Shown piece after piece: positions 1 to 12,491 of a stretch of 64,000 nt of DNA (position 1 is the stretch's first letter; each line of letters begins with the position of its first letter). Made by a program: the position numbers and the translations under genes. This DNA comes from Coccinella septempunctata. Lineage: Eukaryota; Arthropoda; Insecta; Coleoptera; Coccinellidae. The stretch lies in NCBI RefSeq assembly GCF_907165205.1, contig NC_058192.1:13950001-14014000 (forward strand), in the 5' to 3' direction. The notes under the pieces were generated by a model, which was given only the letters and a program-made list of their open reading frames with translations, was not told the origin of the DNA and did no database searches.

Positions 1-3
1 ATC

Positions 4-1135
4 ATCCAGTACCTGTATTTAAAAGAGTTAAGAGGTAAGCACATTTACGAAGATATGCTTAATACCCTTGGTGATCAATGTCCTTCGTATGCGACCGTGA
101 AAAATTGGACTGCAAGCTTCAAAAGAGGTAAATTTTCCATTGAAGATGATGACTGATCGGGAAGGTCAGTTTTTGTGTACGTCCCCGAAAATATCGATGC
201 CGTTCATGACATGATTTCATCAGACCGTCGAATTGGGCTAAAACGGATATCTGCAGCACTGAAAATTTCATACAAACGCGTTCATCATATATGTAGTTCA
301 CGTCAATTTGGACATGAGAAAAATTGCTGCGAAACGGATCCCCAAATATCGATTGAAATTTATTCTGGGAGATTGGGAGTGAAAACCCTAAAAAGTTTAT
401 GAATGGATCCCCAAATGTTTGAATGTTGACCAAAAGCGTGAAAGGGTAGAAACATCGCGTTCGATCTGTGCTCGATTTGAAAACTTCTTAAACTTCTTAA
501 ACCGAATTGTTACTATAGATGAGACTTGGGTACATTTTTACGATCCAGGATCCAGAAACAAAGCAATAATCGATGGAATGGCGAAACTCTGGTTCTCCAA
601 GACCTAAGAAGTTTAGTGTCTATCTGCTGGAAAAGTCCTTGCTTCAGTTTTTTGGGATTGCAATGGAGTTATCATGACCTTTTGGATAAGGGTAAAACAA
701 AAACCAGATATTACTATTCGACATTACTGACCACTCTAAAGCCCGTTTGCAACAGCCGAGAATTCTGTGGAGAATTCTCTACAAAATTCTCGCAAGAAAA
801 AGGCAGAGATTATTTTGTATGCAACTGGACAGAGAATTCTACCGAAAGTGCGTATGCAACGGTAAATAATTCACGGCGCATGAATTTTCGAGTAAATTGT
901 CTAGAGAATTCTCGGCTGTTGCAAACGGGCTTAAGGGAAAAAATTATAAAGAAAAGACGCGGAAAGCTAACAAAGGTGTTTTGTTTTCGCAGGACAACGC
1001 CCCTGCACACAAATCTCATGTGCCATGCAAAAAATTCGTGATTTGGGGTTTGAATTACTAGAACACCCCCCTTATTCACCAGATCCGACTCTTATCTCTT
1101 TCCTCAACTGAAAAAAAGTTTAAAAGGTCGTAAAT
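4..1135 (+). pseudogene. mariner transposase pseudogene
   Basis: Mariner transposases cut and paste the element in the nucleus using an N-terminal paired helix-turn-helix region and a C-terminal DD34D catalytic core. Visible parts are the helix-turn-helix stretch (...YATVKNWTASFKRGKFS), a linker (VPENIDAVHDM then SDRRIGLKRIS), the first catalytic Asp in IDETWVHFYDP near 516-550, and the second-Asp motif (QDNAPAH, as AQDNAPAHKSH) near 990-1015. An in-frame TGA lies near 153. Repeated frameshifts follow, the region of the third Asp after YSPD is deleted, and the MITE at 740-931 interrupts the frame. It cannot make active enzyme. The overlapping open frames here are fragments of this one gene. 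Confidence 0.88.
740..931. mobile_element. MITE with TAA target duplication, inserted in mariner
   Basis: A 192-bp near-palindromic element has terminal inverted repeats starting AGCCCGTTTGCAACAGCCGA and ending with their complement. It is flanked on both sides by TAA (737-739 and 932-934). The second mariner copy, read on its minus strand near 44750, has the uninterrupted sequence, which acts as an empty site. A 3-bp TAA/TTA duplication is typical of PIF/Harbinger elements. There is no coding capacity. The family assignment is inference; the insertion itself is seen directly. A second, truncated copy lies at 12492-12634. Confidence 0.85.
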
Positions 1136-1274
1136 TTTCTTCCAACGAGACGTTGCAGATTCGATGTAATAAATGTATTCAATTAAAAGGAGAAAATGTT
1201 GAGTAATAAAATATTTTGACATTAAAATTTTATTTGGTTCAATAGTAGGCTAAGAATTTTTCTATATATTCTCG

Positions 1275-2082
1275 TATATGAAAAACGCCCTTTCATTTTT
1301 TACTAAGTTTTGAAAGCGTCTATGTATGTAAATTTACAAAGAAAGGCCTAAAAGTTTTAGTTTATATGAAAGACCCGTATAATTTTCGACAAGAAATCAC
1401 AAATCGTTCGTCTGTTGAGTGCCATTTCTGGTTGAAAGCTCCCAAATCAGTGATGCAGAAGGAACATGCTGAGTCGAAGAATTTCCTTAAACAAGCTCAA
1501 TTCAGATTTCAACCATTGCCAAAGTTCTACTTATAGCACGAAAACTGTTCTACTCCCTCGATTTTTCCTCTATAAAATGGATGTCGATCGGAAATATCAA
1601 TGAAATCTCGGGTGCACAACGGTGTCACGGGTATCTCATGAATTCTTCAGTGCCCTTCTTTTACCTCCAGTTCTATTCCGGAAAGAACATTTCCTTCCAT
1701 GTATTTTTCATCTCAGACCCGATCACGCTATCAAAATCCTCACAATGGAAAAACGGAGGGAAGACGACGAAGAATCGGATTTGACACACATTCGTTAGTG
1801 TTTCCAAGACGAAATTGGGAAAGTTCGGATTTGGACGAAGCGATACGATGTACACGAAGAGGGAGAATTCGACTGTCGTGAATACACAAAAATGAGTTTT
1901 ATTGAAATACTTCAGGAAGAGGACAAGTAAAAAAACTTGTCGACTTTCGAATGAATACTCCGAATAATTGCATACGTTTCAAAATACATTCTTTTTCATT
2001 TACTCGTACTTACATGCTCATATATGTAAAATTATTTGGAAGCGGACATACTTTCGACCATACTTACTTAAGATATGAGAAA
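1275..2082. other. Region without recognised gene
   Basis: AT-rich spacer between the mariner end and the first Tc1-like element. Short open frames around 1581-1881 overlap on both strands, show no recognisable motif, and look like chance frames. Confidence 0.5.
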
Positions 2083-2084
2083 TA

Positions 2085-3557
2085 AACTGCTCCACATGAG
2101 TTAGGGATATTGATTTAAATAGCTAAAAAATATAGTAAAAATAAGATTTTTGTGATGACAATTCATATTAATATGATTTCAAGTTGCAAATTAATTTTAG
2201 CCTGTAGGTCTGCAGCGTATACAGGGTGGTTAAGAAAAATCGAGTAAAATAACGAAATTTTATTTCCAAAGAATTAAAGCATTTTAAGACTTTCAATACA
2301 ATGTATGGCCTCCACGGGCATCAATAACAGCTTGACATCTTCTTTGCATACTACACACACATTTCTTGAGGAATTTGGTTCCATAAACGGGGCAGAAGCT
2401 CTCTCAGATCATTTAAGGATTCTGGGGTAGATTAATGATTATCTGATCTTCTTTGGAGCATATCCCATGCATGTTCTATGCAATTCAAATCTGGTGAGTG
2501 CGGAGGTATTCGTAAATGTTGAATACCAAGCTCCTCTCACGCATTCTCAACTATGGCTGCACGGTGCGGTCTAGCGTTATCGCCTAGAAATTGAAAAATT
2601 TCACCAATAGCAGCGTGAAAATTTGGCACAACATTGTCAATGACATGCTCCCTATAGAGTAAGGCGGTCATATTCCCAGGACAAATGTGTAGATCTGTGC
2701 GCCCGTTGAAACATATCCCGGCCCATACCATAACACTACCCCCTCGGAATGGATGGACTTCTTGAACATAGCGACGATTACGGGGTATGCGTGGGATTGT
2801 CCATACCATTATTCTTCGAGAATCTGAAAATCGTCCATATCTGGATTGATCAGTGAAAAGGGCACTACGCCATTGATCGTTCCAATTGATATGTTGCCTT
2901 GCCCATTCCAGTCTTCGACGCTTATGGTCACGTGTTAATAGAATTCCTCTTAATGGACGTTTAGAACCTAGATTCACCTCTCTCAAACGTCGTCTGATGG
3001 TTTCGATGGAAACTTGGACCCTATCTGCATTTTGAAGAGTATTCCGTAGCATTCTACACGTAGATGTAGGGTTTCTTCTCGCGGAAACGATGATGGAACG
3101 ATCCTGAGCAGGTGTTGTTTTTCGTCGCCCACCAAGCCTTGGTCATTCCAACACGGAACCTGTCTCCCTGAACCTATTTCAAAGTCGAGATATCACACTT
3201 TGGCCGACTTGGAGCCTTTCCGCTACAACAACCTGAGTTAGGCCAGCCTGTAGCATTCCGATAGCCCTATTAGCCTCAGCGTTTGTTAATTTACGTCTTG
3301 GCATTTTCAGAAAACTCGTTTCAAATCGAAGCCGTTGATAAACTGACTTCATTTCATCATACGAACATTCATGAAGCATATGCAAAGAACCAAGCTTCAG
3401 AAAAAAGGGATCAGATTGACGAAATGTCTCATACTGATTTTTATTGGATCGATTCAAGTTGTTATTGAGTTTTAAATGATTTTACAGAGATTTTCTCGAA
3501 GATTACATACTTTTAAAAACAATTGAATACGATATCCCTAACTCTTGTGGAGCAGTT
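2085..3557 (-). mobile_element. Tc1-like transposon, family I, copy 1
   Basis: The element is bounded by inverted repeats AACTGCTCCACATGAGTTAG on the left and the complement, ending CTTGTGGAGCAGTT, on the right, each next to TA (2083-2084 and 3558-3559). Length is about 1.47 kb. The transposase is on the minus strand. A second copy with matching termini and order lies at 46490-47969. TA duplications, length and the DD34E core place it in the Tc1-like group. Confidence 0.92.
2293..3304 (-). pseudogene. Tc1-like (DD34E) transposase pseudogene, family I copy 1
   Basis: Cut-and-paste transposase. The start is MPRRKLTNAEANRAIGMLQ, shared with the other copy (MPRRKITNAEANMAIGM). A helix-turn-helix follows (QVGQSVISRL), then a second one (VQVSIETIRRRLREVNLG). 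The catalytic core shows FTDQSRYGRF with the first Asp kept, GGSVMVWAGI, FLGDNARPH with the second Asp, and SPDLNCIEHAW with the Glu. Counting between the last two gives 34 residues, that is DD34E. The protein ends with CQAVIDARGGHTLY at 2293. A frameshift or stop lies near 3175, an in-frame TGA follows VENA near 2537, and more frameshifts lie downstream. The catalytic triad is still readable but the gene is dead. Confidence 0.92.
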
Positions 3558-3559
3558 TA

Positions 3560-4227
3560 TAAAACAATATGGACAATGTCACGCAGAAATCACTGTGGAA
3601 CAGTTTCTTCGTGATTTTATTGCATACAAAAATGAACTATGCATCGAATAGGTACATGGTACAATGAAACATGATAGTGTACTATTCAGCGAGCATAATA
3701 CGAGGGCTATTATTTGCGAAGATGACGTTTACCGAACCAGACGAAGTCAAATATCGTAATGCTCAAGGAAGGGCACAGATAACGACCACCATAATAGATA
3801 TTTATACAACAAAACAACAAGTGAGTTAAATGAGTGTTGTATACCAAATTTTATTCGATTTTGATTAGGATTTCAATGATCACACTGTCCAGAGAATTAT
3901 CTAATTTATGAAATGACATGATTATAATAATAATCAATTAATTATTGCTAGGGCATCATTCAATCCATGTCAACAAGAGCAAGAGACGTTTATACGTTCA
4001 TATTCATGTTATTTTATTTCACACATCCGAGTTATTTTATTTCACTGAATGGATAAACTTACCCTTATTGCTACGGGTTGAATAATGTCGTCTTTACACG
4101 TCAGAATGAAATAAAATAATTGATTATATTATTGAGAAGTGAATATTCCGCAAACAAATTGATCAATCTATTCATTTATTCACCTACATATTTATTTGTA
4201 GGTATTGTATTAATTTGTACGTTTGAC
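3560..4227. other. Region without recognised gene
   Basis: AT-rich spacer. The only structure seen is two direct copies of GTTATTTTATTTCAC near 4008 and 4031. Confidence 0.4.
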
Positions 4228-4263
<36 letters not shown>

Positions 4264-4264
4264 T
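4228..4264. repeat. (TA)n microsatellite
   Basis: An alternating AT tract with one internal G (TATGTATA). It also encodes the spurious tyrosine/isoleucine runs of the short open frames crossing it on both strands. Confidence 0.95.
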
Positions 4265-4673
4265 CTTTTGAAAAAGAGTGTTACAAACTTTTACAATCTG
4301 AAAATAACAATGAAGCGGGTGTAAAGAAATGGAACAAGAGACAGATCCTAAAAACCTGTTTCTCGTTCCAGATCTCAGTGTGAGCAGAGGAAAAATGTCA
4401 ACGGGGTACCATACATATCTTCGTATGATACATGAAAAAAACAGAGATAAAAACCTCAGAAAAAACTCTCTGTTTGCCCGTATAAGTGTAATGATGATGT
4501 ATTTGTGTAAAGAATAAGCTGAAAATAATTGAAATTGAAGGACATCTTCTTCATATGACAAAATCCAAAAACTTCTTCCCATTCTTTCTACTATGATGGT
4601 TGGCGAAGAATAATCTGAAAACAAAAAAGAAAGAAAAAAAACGAGAGGGGTGTATTGAATTTTATATTACTCA

Positions 4674-4991
4674 TTAAATAATTTTGAAATTAGTAACCCA
4701 ACTCAAAAAAAAATCGGTAACCGAATGAATACCTTCGAAACCACCCTGAAAACGATATATTCGACAACTCTTTACCAAGTGGTCTATAGTTTCTTCTTCT
4801 GCGCCACACTCACATCTTGGACTATCAACAGCATTCCACCTAAAGAGCATGCTATTACACCGACCATGGCCAGTCCTCAGTCGATTTAGTGTACACCAAA
4901 TTTTTCTTGGAAGATCAAAGCCAGGAACTTTTTTTGAAGGATCAGTAATCAAATCTTTATTAAAGAGATTACATATATAATTCTTATACAT
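4674..4991 (-). pseudogene. Non-LTR retrotransposon reverse transcriptase, C-terminal fragment
   Basis: A 105-residue open frame on the minus strand carries motifs typical of the extreme C-terminus of insect jockey/CR1-like ORF2 proteins: PGFDLPRKIWCTLNRLRTGH, then a cysteine/histidine motif CECGAEEETIDHLVKSC. In intact elements this lies downstream of the reverse transcriptase palm domain and, where present, RNase H. Here only the tail survives, with no polymerase motifs upstream, as expected for a 5'-truncated insertion. The sequence 3' of the stop (below 4674) would be its 3' UTR; I cannot place its end. Clade assignment is from motif memory only. Confidence 0.8.
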
Positions 4992-6626
4992 GGATACTTA
5001 TATGGACATCACATATTTAGCGAATTTGAATCATTGTTCCAAAAATCATTCCTTTGTATGATGTTCTTCAGATTGTTGTACTGGTGAAAGTTGATTTTCA
5101 ATGTACCTATGTCAGTTTGTTTGTACTTATATGAATTGAATAATTATATTTCTTCTGCAGATCACAATTGCTAATTGTACTAAGACTAAGGATCCGATGT
5201 CCTATACAATAAAAAATCAACCCAATGTCATGCTCGAATGAGAACAGTTTTTCCAATTTGTTTGATGTCTTCAGAGATATAGTCTCCAATAAGAAATATT
5301 ATAAAAAATAGGTATGCTCAATTTATTCCAAAAATTATTATGTCGAACTTGAATTATTTTGAGAAAATTTCCGTTACTTTTAAAATGAGCGTTATTTTTT
5401 GTCCAATCATTCTTGATTTATTTATATGCCACATATAAATAAGTAATAGATAATCCTATCGTTTTCTTCGAATTTGTATCAAAGGAATTCTGCAGAAAAA
5501 AATGAGAAACTCACCTTAAATTTCTCCATCTATTGTCACATTCAGACAATGAAGAATAAACGAATCCAATCGGTCTGCAACAAAAAAGAAGATTAGATTT
5601 TTCTGACGGAGAAGTAAGATTATTTTTATGCTATCCATAATTGACAGAAATAGGGTGCGTACATTCTGCAGCAAATATTGGGAGGAAAAGATTTTGGTAG
5701 AACGTCTAGTTTCAAATCGTGAAAAAAAGTGGCTCTTAATTACTCCCTCAATGAACTTCACCTCAAAATGATGCAAAGAACAATTATACACCCTACAACA
5801 GAAATTAAGCATTTTTCAAGTGTAGTTTATAGGTTGGTCTTGTTGGTCTTATGAGAGAGGTAATACAGATAATCATCAACACACATGAGGAATTGCAGTG
5901 AAAACTTTAAAGTTTTATTAGAAGTAATCATAATGAAAGATTCGAGTATTTATACTAGGAGGAAAATATGACTATTTGTTTTATACTTTCTAAGATAACC
6001 CCCAGTTCCAGAATCCTGTATGAAATTCAACAGTTCCATCCATCGTAAATTAAAAACTTCAGAAGTAACCATAAACTAGATAAAAATGTTGTCCGACATC
6101 CGAACTTTTTGCCGCAACCCCTAAATCGAATACAGCCAGCCACACACTCCCCTCTTAGCATTCTGTAACCGTCGAAAACAACTGAACGAGACAGCAAAAT
6201 CCGCAGACTGTGCAAAACGAGCCGTACGTCTGGCTTTTTGTATTCCCATCCATCTCGATCCTTGCAGACGCGTACTTGAACCCTGAATGGAAATAATGCC
6301 ACCAGTCCATTGTTCTCTTCTTGTCAACCCCCTCACACACGTACGGGCGCAAAGAGTAACGCAATCCCGCGGACCTATTCAGAACTAGCCCTCAAGACCC
6401 CGTACTTCCTCCCTTTTTAATTACTTCGTAATTCCAAAACGAACTTGCTGCTAGACATTCCTGTAGTTCTAATAAGGGATTGGGAAATTCGAGCAACGGG
6501 TGCAACAGGATTGGATTGGAAATTCGGCTAATGGAAACTGTAGGAGGACGTCTGGTTCATCCCAGAACAAGTCCCAAGTAGGCCCAGATCGAAAAAAAAT
6601 TGTCCAATTAAAAACCATTCAGATAT
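4992..6626. other. Region without recognised gene
   Basis: AT-rich up to about 6000. A more GC- and CpG-rich patch follows at 6100-6420, with overlapping minus-strand open frames that contain no motif I recognise. The patch could be a conserved regulatory stretch or part of an old exon; nothing decides it. Confidence 0.4.
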
Positions 6627-7640
6627 AAGGGCCATTCGCGCAAACTGGAAGTTTGTGCAAGCCGAATTGAACATTTGAACGTAGAAGTGAAGTTTGCTCA
6701 AGCCAACCTACAGATATGCAATCTTTGAACCCCAAGCCGATTTTTTGTCCTAGCATACAGGGTGGGCAAAATTCGTTGTCTACTGAGGGGATCTCGAGAA
6801 CTTTGAGAGCTAGAAGAAAACAGATGACACATTTCCGAGCTCTTTTTCAGAGAAACAACGAATGGTGAAAACCGTAGCCTCCTACGATTCTCCGTTTTTG
6901 AGTTATTAGCAAAAAATTTTGAGGATTTCGAAAAGTTCTCATAACTTTTTTGTCTTTGATATAACAGATCTGAAACTTGCACCTTCTTAGGAATTTTTAT
7001 ACGTAGAATCTACCGACAAAATATTTTTTTCCAATTCAAAAATAAAAAATTCAATAAAAGTTTGCATTTAAAAAAACGAAATGAAAAAATATTTTGAGCT
7101 TGTCAGTGGATTCTACGCAAAAAAGTGTCTGTAGGTTTCAGTTCCAGATCTGTAACTTCAAAGATAAAAAAGTTATGAGAACTTTTCGAAATCGTCAAAA
7201 ACTCATTTTTTGCTAATAACTCAAAAACGAAGAATCGTACGAGGCTACGGTTTTCACCATTCTTTGTTTCTCTATACAAAAACTAGGAAATGTGTCATGC
7301 GTTTTCTTCTAGCTGCTATAGTTCTCGAGATTCCCTCAGTAGACAACAAATTTTGCCCACCCTGTACGTTGGGTTGGGAAAACTTAGCTTCTACGTTTAA
7401 ACGTTAAAATCCAGTTTCAATGCCAGTTTGCGCAAATGGCTTGAGCGTGTAAAACTAAAAGCCTGTTCACGCTGAAGCTATTTGAGCAAACTTGCAGATA
7501 GTGCAAGCCTAATTGAACGCAGAAACACAGTTTGTGCAAGCCAAATTAAATGCTTTGTGCAAAGTTTGCCCCAGACAAGAATTAGTTTCAGGTTGATGGT
7601 GCGTTCGAATGGGCTTGCAAAGCCAGTTTACGCAAACGTC
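6627..7640. repeat. Repeat with GCAAGCC motifs, split by a palindrome
   Basis: Short related motifs flank the 6756-7366 palindrome. The left flank has CATTCGCGCAAACTGG and GTTTGTGCAAGCC with AATTGAAC. The right flank has CCAGTTTGCGCAAATGG, GTTTGTGCAAGCC with AATTGAAC, and a further CCAGTTTACGCAAACG near 7630. CATTCGCGCAAACTGG and CCAGTTTGCGCAAATGG are near-complements, so the outer unit looks like an older inverted-repeat element with internal subrepeats into which the palindrome inserted. Outer ends are approximate. Confidence 0.55.
6756..7366. repeat. Long palindrome with TACAGGGTGGGC ends (611 bp)
   Basis: The two arms are inverted copies of roughly 300 bp. The left arm starts TACAGGGTGGGCAAAATTCG and the right arm ends with the near-exact complement ending GCCCACCCTGTA. 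The centre lies around 7050 in an A/T-rich loop. Internal motifs such as GAGTTATTAGCAAAAAA recur in both arms. A truncated relative lies at 32646-33070, and a longer palindrome with the same termini at 61365-62514. It is non-coding; open frames across it are mirror images of each other. It is best described as a foldback or MITE-like element of unknown superfamily. Confidence 0.85.
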
Positions 7641-8620
7641 TTTAGCCTATAAACGGAATCCAAGAGTGTTGTGGAAGTTTAAGAGCGAATTTCAAGTTCT
7701 GCTTCTCCAAGATTATAAAATTCAACTTATCAAGAACTGAAACCTCATGAGAATGCACGGCAAAAGTCTTCGTTAAACGAACTATTGAATAAAAAAATAT
7801 GATAAAGTGCACTAACCTCCGCATAAACTCATACAGGTGCTGTATTGTTTGATATTTCCAACTTTATTGGTGATATTCCAGAAAATTTAAACCCTTCGCA
7901 GCAAAGATTAGATTAGATTAGATTAATCTTTGCTTCGCAGCGAAATCCGCTCAATGGTTTCGTGGTTATAACCATCTCCAATCAGCTTTTTCTTGATATA
8001 GAAATAAATACTGGTCAAATGTCTTACAAGGTCATCCATCATCTTGCACTATAATCATTTCCAATACGGCCCTGCTCGTGATGCCCGTGATAAGGGTCGG
8101 AAACATTTTTAATTACCGTTGTCTGATGCGAGAAAGCATCCGAGAAAAATCGCATAAAAGTATTACCGTTCCTTCCAGAATGTGCTTCTACACTATGAAT
8201 AAACTGCTAAGTTAGTTAAAGGCGTTATCGCTATAGAATTGTTTGAATGTAATGGAACACTTTTAATTAGCACATTTCGTGACTGAAATAATTCCATGCG
8301 GAAAATTCGCCTGAAAACAAATTAGGATTCCGCAGTGTCTGTTAGCGGACGTCGTAGAGCATACTCTGCGCCAACTTTTTTCAGCTATGGCTCGGTTGAG
8401 TTGGGATATTTTGCATTTTTCAGCAACATGGGCGAATAATGAGGAAACATTTTTGGTCATTCGGATGTTACTTCAGGAATTGAGATGGCATGCGGGCAAT
8501 TTTCATGCCACACAAATGAAGCTGCTCTTCGTCCAAATAGGAGCACTAAAAGAATCGTTCGTTGGTGGAATAATAAGCTATAGAGAAGATATGAAGAAAG
8601 CCGAGTTGTTGTCTCAGTGA
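7641..8620. other. Region without recognised gene; small GATTA hairpin
   Basis: No gene seen. At about 7902-7933 a tandem GATTA run lies between complementary arms GCAAAGATTA and TAATCTTTGC. The open frame at 8387-8620 has no recognisable motif. Confidence 0.4.
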
Positions 8621-9477
8621 CATAGGGTGTCTTTGACGGTGAGGCTTTTTTTCAACAGAAGGTAGAACTGGTCAAAATGAAGAGTTTCACCAAAAATTAC
8701 CTATACAAAACTTTCAAACTGATAAAGTTTAAAAAAGAATTGGAAAAGATTACTGAAATAAATCCTAATACGACCCTAGACAGTTGGCTGAATTAGCGCA
8801 AAGCAGTGGGAAAAACTTATCTCCTGATTCGACCATGTGGTTTCGTTTAGGATATTGGCTCGTTCGATATTTTGTACGTGGTAATGAAAATGGAAACTTA
8901 GAATTGCCGAATTGTTCTCATTATTTTTTAGTAACTTACACGATTTTATGAAATGGCTCATTTCGATACCAAATGCCAGCAGAGACTTAGGACACAAGTG
9001 TGAAAAAATAGAATAATACTTCGAAGTATCACCAATAAAATTCGTCTAAATTATTCACGAGTTTTTTCACAATGGGCATCACAACCTTCTTGTACGAACA
9101 TGCCAACAATCGTCGTAAAAATGGAATGAAATGGGGAAACATCATAGCATTTTTTCAACATAACTAACATAAACACTTTCAAGAAACTGCCTCGATTGTC
9201 TACATTATTTTTTCACCCTAAATTGCAAGATACAACAATTATGATTCTCTCAAAGGTAACCTGATGCAACTAATCCGATGAACTTGGTACTGAACCATTT
9301 ACTGTCCAGCCAAATGTTTATGATTCGTTTTTGCGATGCCGGAGTCACCTTCCACAGTCTCGTACTTGAAATTCAATGAAATTTTGTCGAACTTCTAGGG
9401 GTTGTATCTCAGGTATCTTGGATATTTTATATATAGACAATTTATCATTAAATGACTTATTTTGAAAACACCCTGTA
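8621..9477 (+). mobile_element. Non-autonomous inverted-repeat element, copy 1
   Basis: About 857 bp, ending CACCCTGTA on the right and starting near CATAGGGTGTC on the left. The same sequence occurs inverted at 28055-28909. Shared landmarks are AACTGGTCAAAATGAAG near the left end, AATCCTAATACGACCCTAGA, AGCAGTGGGAAAAACT, and TTCCACAGTC near the right end. Diverged terminal inverted repeats of roughly 100 bp can be traced (GTCAAAATGAAGAGTTTCACC facing GACAATTTATC...). No transposase is readable, so it is a MITE-like repeat family. Confidence 0.7.
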
Positions 9478-12400
9478 TGCTCCGGTTTTGAGTACACCAT
9501 AGTGTACTGTAGTGTAGTGGGCAAAAGAGTTGTTACATTTAGATTTCTCATATTGAAAAAATTGGTTGAAACAGTCTCAAATTTCCTTGATTTTTGTGGG
9601 GCAGTACATTTGATCATCCATCGTCCAATCCAGACCCAATAAATATCAGTTAGAGAACGGAAATTTCGTCTTAATCCAATAACCAATGTGAATTTTTGAG
9701 CAGGGTGAATCTAACGAAGAAGAAGAAGAAGGTACCACAGAAAAAATTATTTATGTGAGAAACGATCAATATATTATCTTTTTGATACCGAAATCGATAT
9801 AGGAGTAGAGGATGATATATGAACGCTGCACATAAGCAGGAACTGCTGCCGCTTTCTAAATAAGTTATAATGAAACGGTGCAAGCGGGCGGTAAACATCA
9901 CAATTATCCCTCCCGAAATCCCCATGAACCTCACTCTCTCCATAGCCGACTGTGACAGATTTATTGCCCGAACATGATGGTTGCAGAGGGAGCCATTGTT
10001 CTAGACGCTCTCAGGACGGAATGAAAAGGGCGCCATTTTTTATTCAACATGCTCCTTTGTATTAAGCAGGACTACTTTATATGAAATTTATAGTACGGTT
10101 TTATAGCGATTTTATTGTAATGCAGCCGATGGACTGAGATCGGGGGTGATCAATTCCCGCAAAATCGCAGACCGTGCAACTGTTCGTCCTTTTCGACTTC
10201 CACGTGGTTTCAGCTGAGATTTAGTGCAAGGCCAGTGGTCCTTACAGGAAGCGGAAATATTTCAGGAAAATGTGATAAGGTGAGTTTTATGTTGACCTAG
10301 GAATCAGCCGTCTGGAGTGAAATACGTTAGTAATATTTGTATTGAAGTGGAAAAAAGGATTTGTCCTTACAGTCTAGAAATGAGTCTTTTTCACAGGACG
10401 TAAAAGAATGTCGAAGTTGGAAAAATCATGGAGAACGAGCCGATATCGATATCGATGAGTAGTGATAGACCAGTTTCGCTCTTGTAGGAGCTTGTCAGTA
10501 ATACATAACCCAACCAAACGATGCCGACTGAATGAAGCAGAGGACCTTTTGTTGGAAGCCAGTGGCGGCATCGAAGTAATAATTAAATCGATGCGACATC
10601 TGGCTTTCAATTACCTAAGCTTTCTCATACATGGCTACTCAAAAGCTAAATTTCTTCTCTCCCATCGCAGTGTTCTCCAACTATTCCAGTCTGGAGTTCT
10701 GAGGAGAACTACAACTATCATAAGTAGGATAAGGTCAGGTCATTGTTGAAGTTTTGCTCAGCAGGTTTGGAGATCTGGTTCACTTGTCCATTCCATGTAG
10801 CAATAACTGTTACAATATTGATGAACTATACCACGAACTTCTTGCAGTGGAGTTTTCTAGTTCTCTTAATGCAAATGGGATCGCACTTTCTACGTCACTG
10901 ATTGCTAACTAACTCAAAGAGGCGTTTCTGATTGCTTCGTATTATAGATAGGTGAATGGTAGGTATATATTCAACGCTTTATTTTCTTTTACCCTGTCAG
11001 GTCCTGATGACCCTATACGTGTTAACTTGTCTACTTCAGGAGGGTTACAAAAAGTAAACACTTCAGCTCAGTAAAAAATAGAATTTGTTCTGTTTGCAGA
11101 ATGTTAGGTCATATATATATAAGGTCGTGAAGTCTGTAAATATAAGACTACAACTCCCCTAAGATCAAAACTGCTTATGGATCACATTAAGCACCACCAA
11201 GAGATTGGAGGTACAGTCCGAAGGCTATTCCAGCATTCCTAGCTACTCCCTATAATGGGGACATCATATGAGAGGGCTGAAATTAGTTGAGATGAATGGG
11301 GAATAACGAGAACTTCACATTAGAATGTGAGATTCCTCTACTAAAAAAAAATGGTCAGTTTGCAGTTTATAAGATTTACTACTCGATGAATAAATTGACC
11401 TATGAGATTCTTCGTCCAAAATCTTTTTTCTTGCCCAGAACTTAATCCAAAAATATAGTTACCTACAAAATTCGAAAATTTCTATATTCAAATACATGAT
11501 ACTTTCTTTAATGCTTTTTGAATCATAAACGTTTTTCTCTGGCAATTTCAGAATAAAAAAAAGCAATATTCACATACTTCTGGGAGCTAATGTAGGTACT
11601 GCGACAGCAAATGGAAAATGTGTTTCAATATAAACAGAACAATTCTCATTAAGCTAAAAAAAAGGTTATTCGTATACGATTTTGCGAGGAAGCGAGGAAT
11701 GAGAAATCGTGTTTCATAGTTTTCGAAGTTCATTGTTGCAGAACTCAACCGATTGTGAATAATACGGAGAATCTAATAGGGGCTAACGAAGTGATATTAC
11801 ACATGACAGGGTTCATCGAAAAATTCGGGCTCTACAGAGCGCAATCTGGAAAAACGCTATTAATAAGATGAACGGATGCAACGCTTCGGCTATATATAAA
11901 GCGGAACAGGAACTAGGTTTCGAAAATAATTTCAGTTGGTAGCAGTTCGTTAAACACGAATCGAGAGAGATTCGTGTAAATACGACGATTGTTTTGTACA
12001 TATTAGTTCATAATTACAGAAAATTTAATGTAGATTTAAACGGTATATTACTCTGCCAAAAAATGTTTTATGCATAGAGATTAAGAGCCTCCATCACTTG
12101 ACATTCAATGCTTGAGCAATCGACGAGGCTTTCCTTATTTTGCAATCAGAATGATCGACTTGATTGTTCAACATACAAATCAATTTAAATTGATTCCTAT
12201 GATCTAACATTCGTGTAATTTGACATTTTGTGTAGTTTCAGTAATATCTACTACCCACTACTAGTGCAAACCCGTTGGTGAAAAAGTCGGCTTCTTCCCC
12301 TTTCCTAATCAGTCCTATCACTTCTGGGAGTACGGTTTTCTGGCTGGCGTGCAAACCCGTTGGAAGCAGAAACCAGTGTGGTGAACAATTGTGCACCTTT

Positions 12401-12488
12401 CTCACTCATCCTTTTTGGTTTCTCTTCCTTGTTGCGAATCAACGAATAAAATTTGTGAACCCGGATCTTGACTTTCACTAGTTATCGC
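9478..12488. other. About 3 kb without recognised gene
   Basis: A short (GAA)n run lies near 9716-9731. A CpG-richer patch at about 9890-10050 and the stretch around 10130-10250 stand out from the AT-rich background. Open frames at 10374-10749 run on both strands and carry no motif. Two 15-bp direct repeats, GTGCAAACCCGTTGG, lie near 12264 and 12350. I see no splice-supported exon chain. Confidence 0.4.
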
Positions 12489-12491
12489 TAA

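Larger units (their letters stand above)
1..1274 (+). mobile_element. mariner-type DNA transposon, copy 1 (5' end outside window)
   Basis: The window opens inside a mariner element and runs to its 3' inverted repeat, which ends near 1274 next to TA. Read inward, that end (CGAGAATATATAGAAAAATT, then CTTAGCCTACTA) matches the terminus of the second copy at 44358-45552 (CGAGGATATATTGAAAAATT, then CTCAGCCTACTA). TA flanks are expected for Tc1/mariner. The coding part is decayed, and a 192-bp MITE sits inside it at 740-931. Remaining uncertainty is subfamily and exact terminus. Confidence 0.9.
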
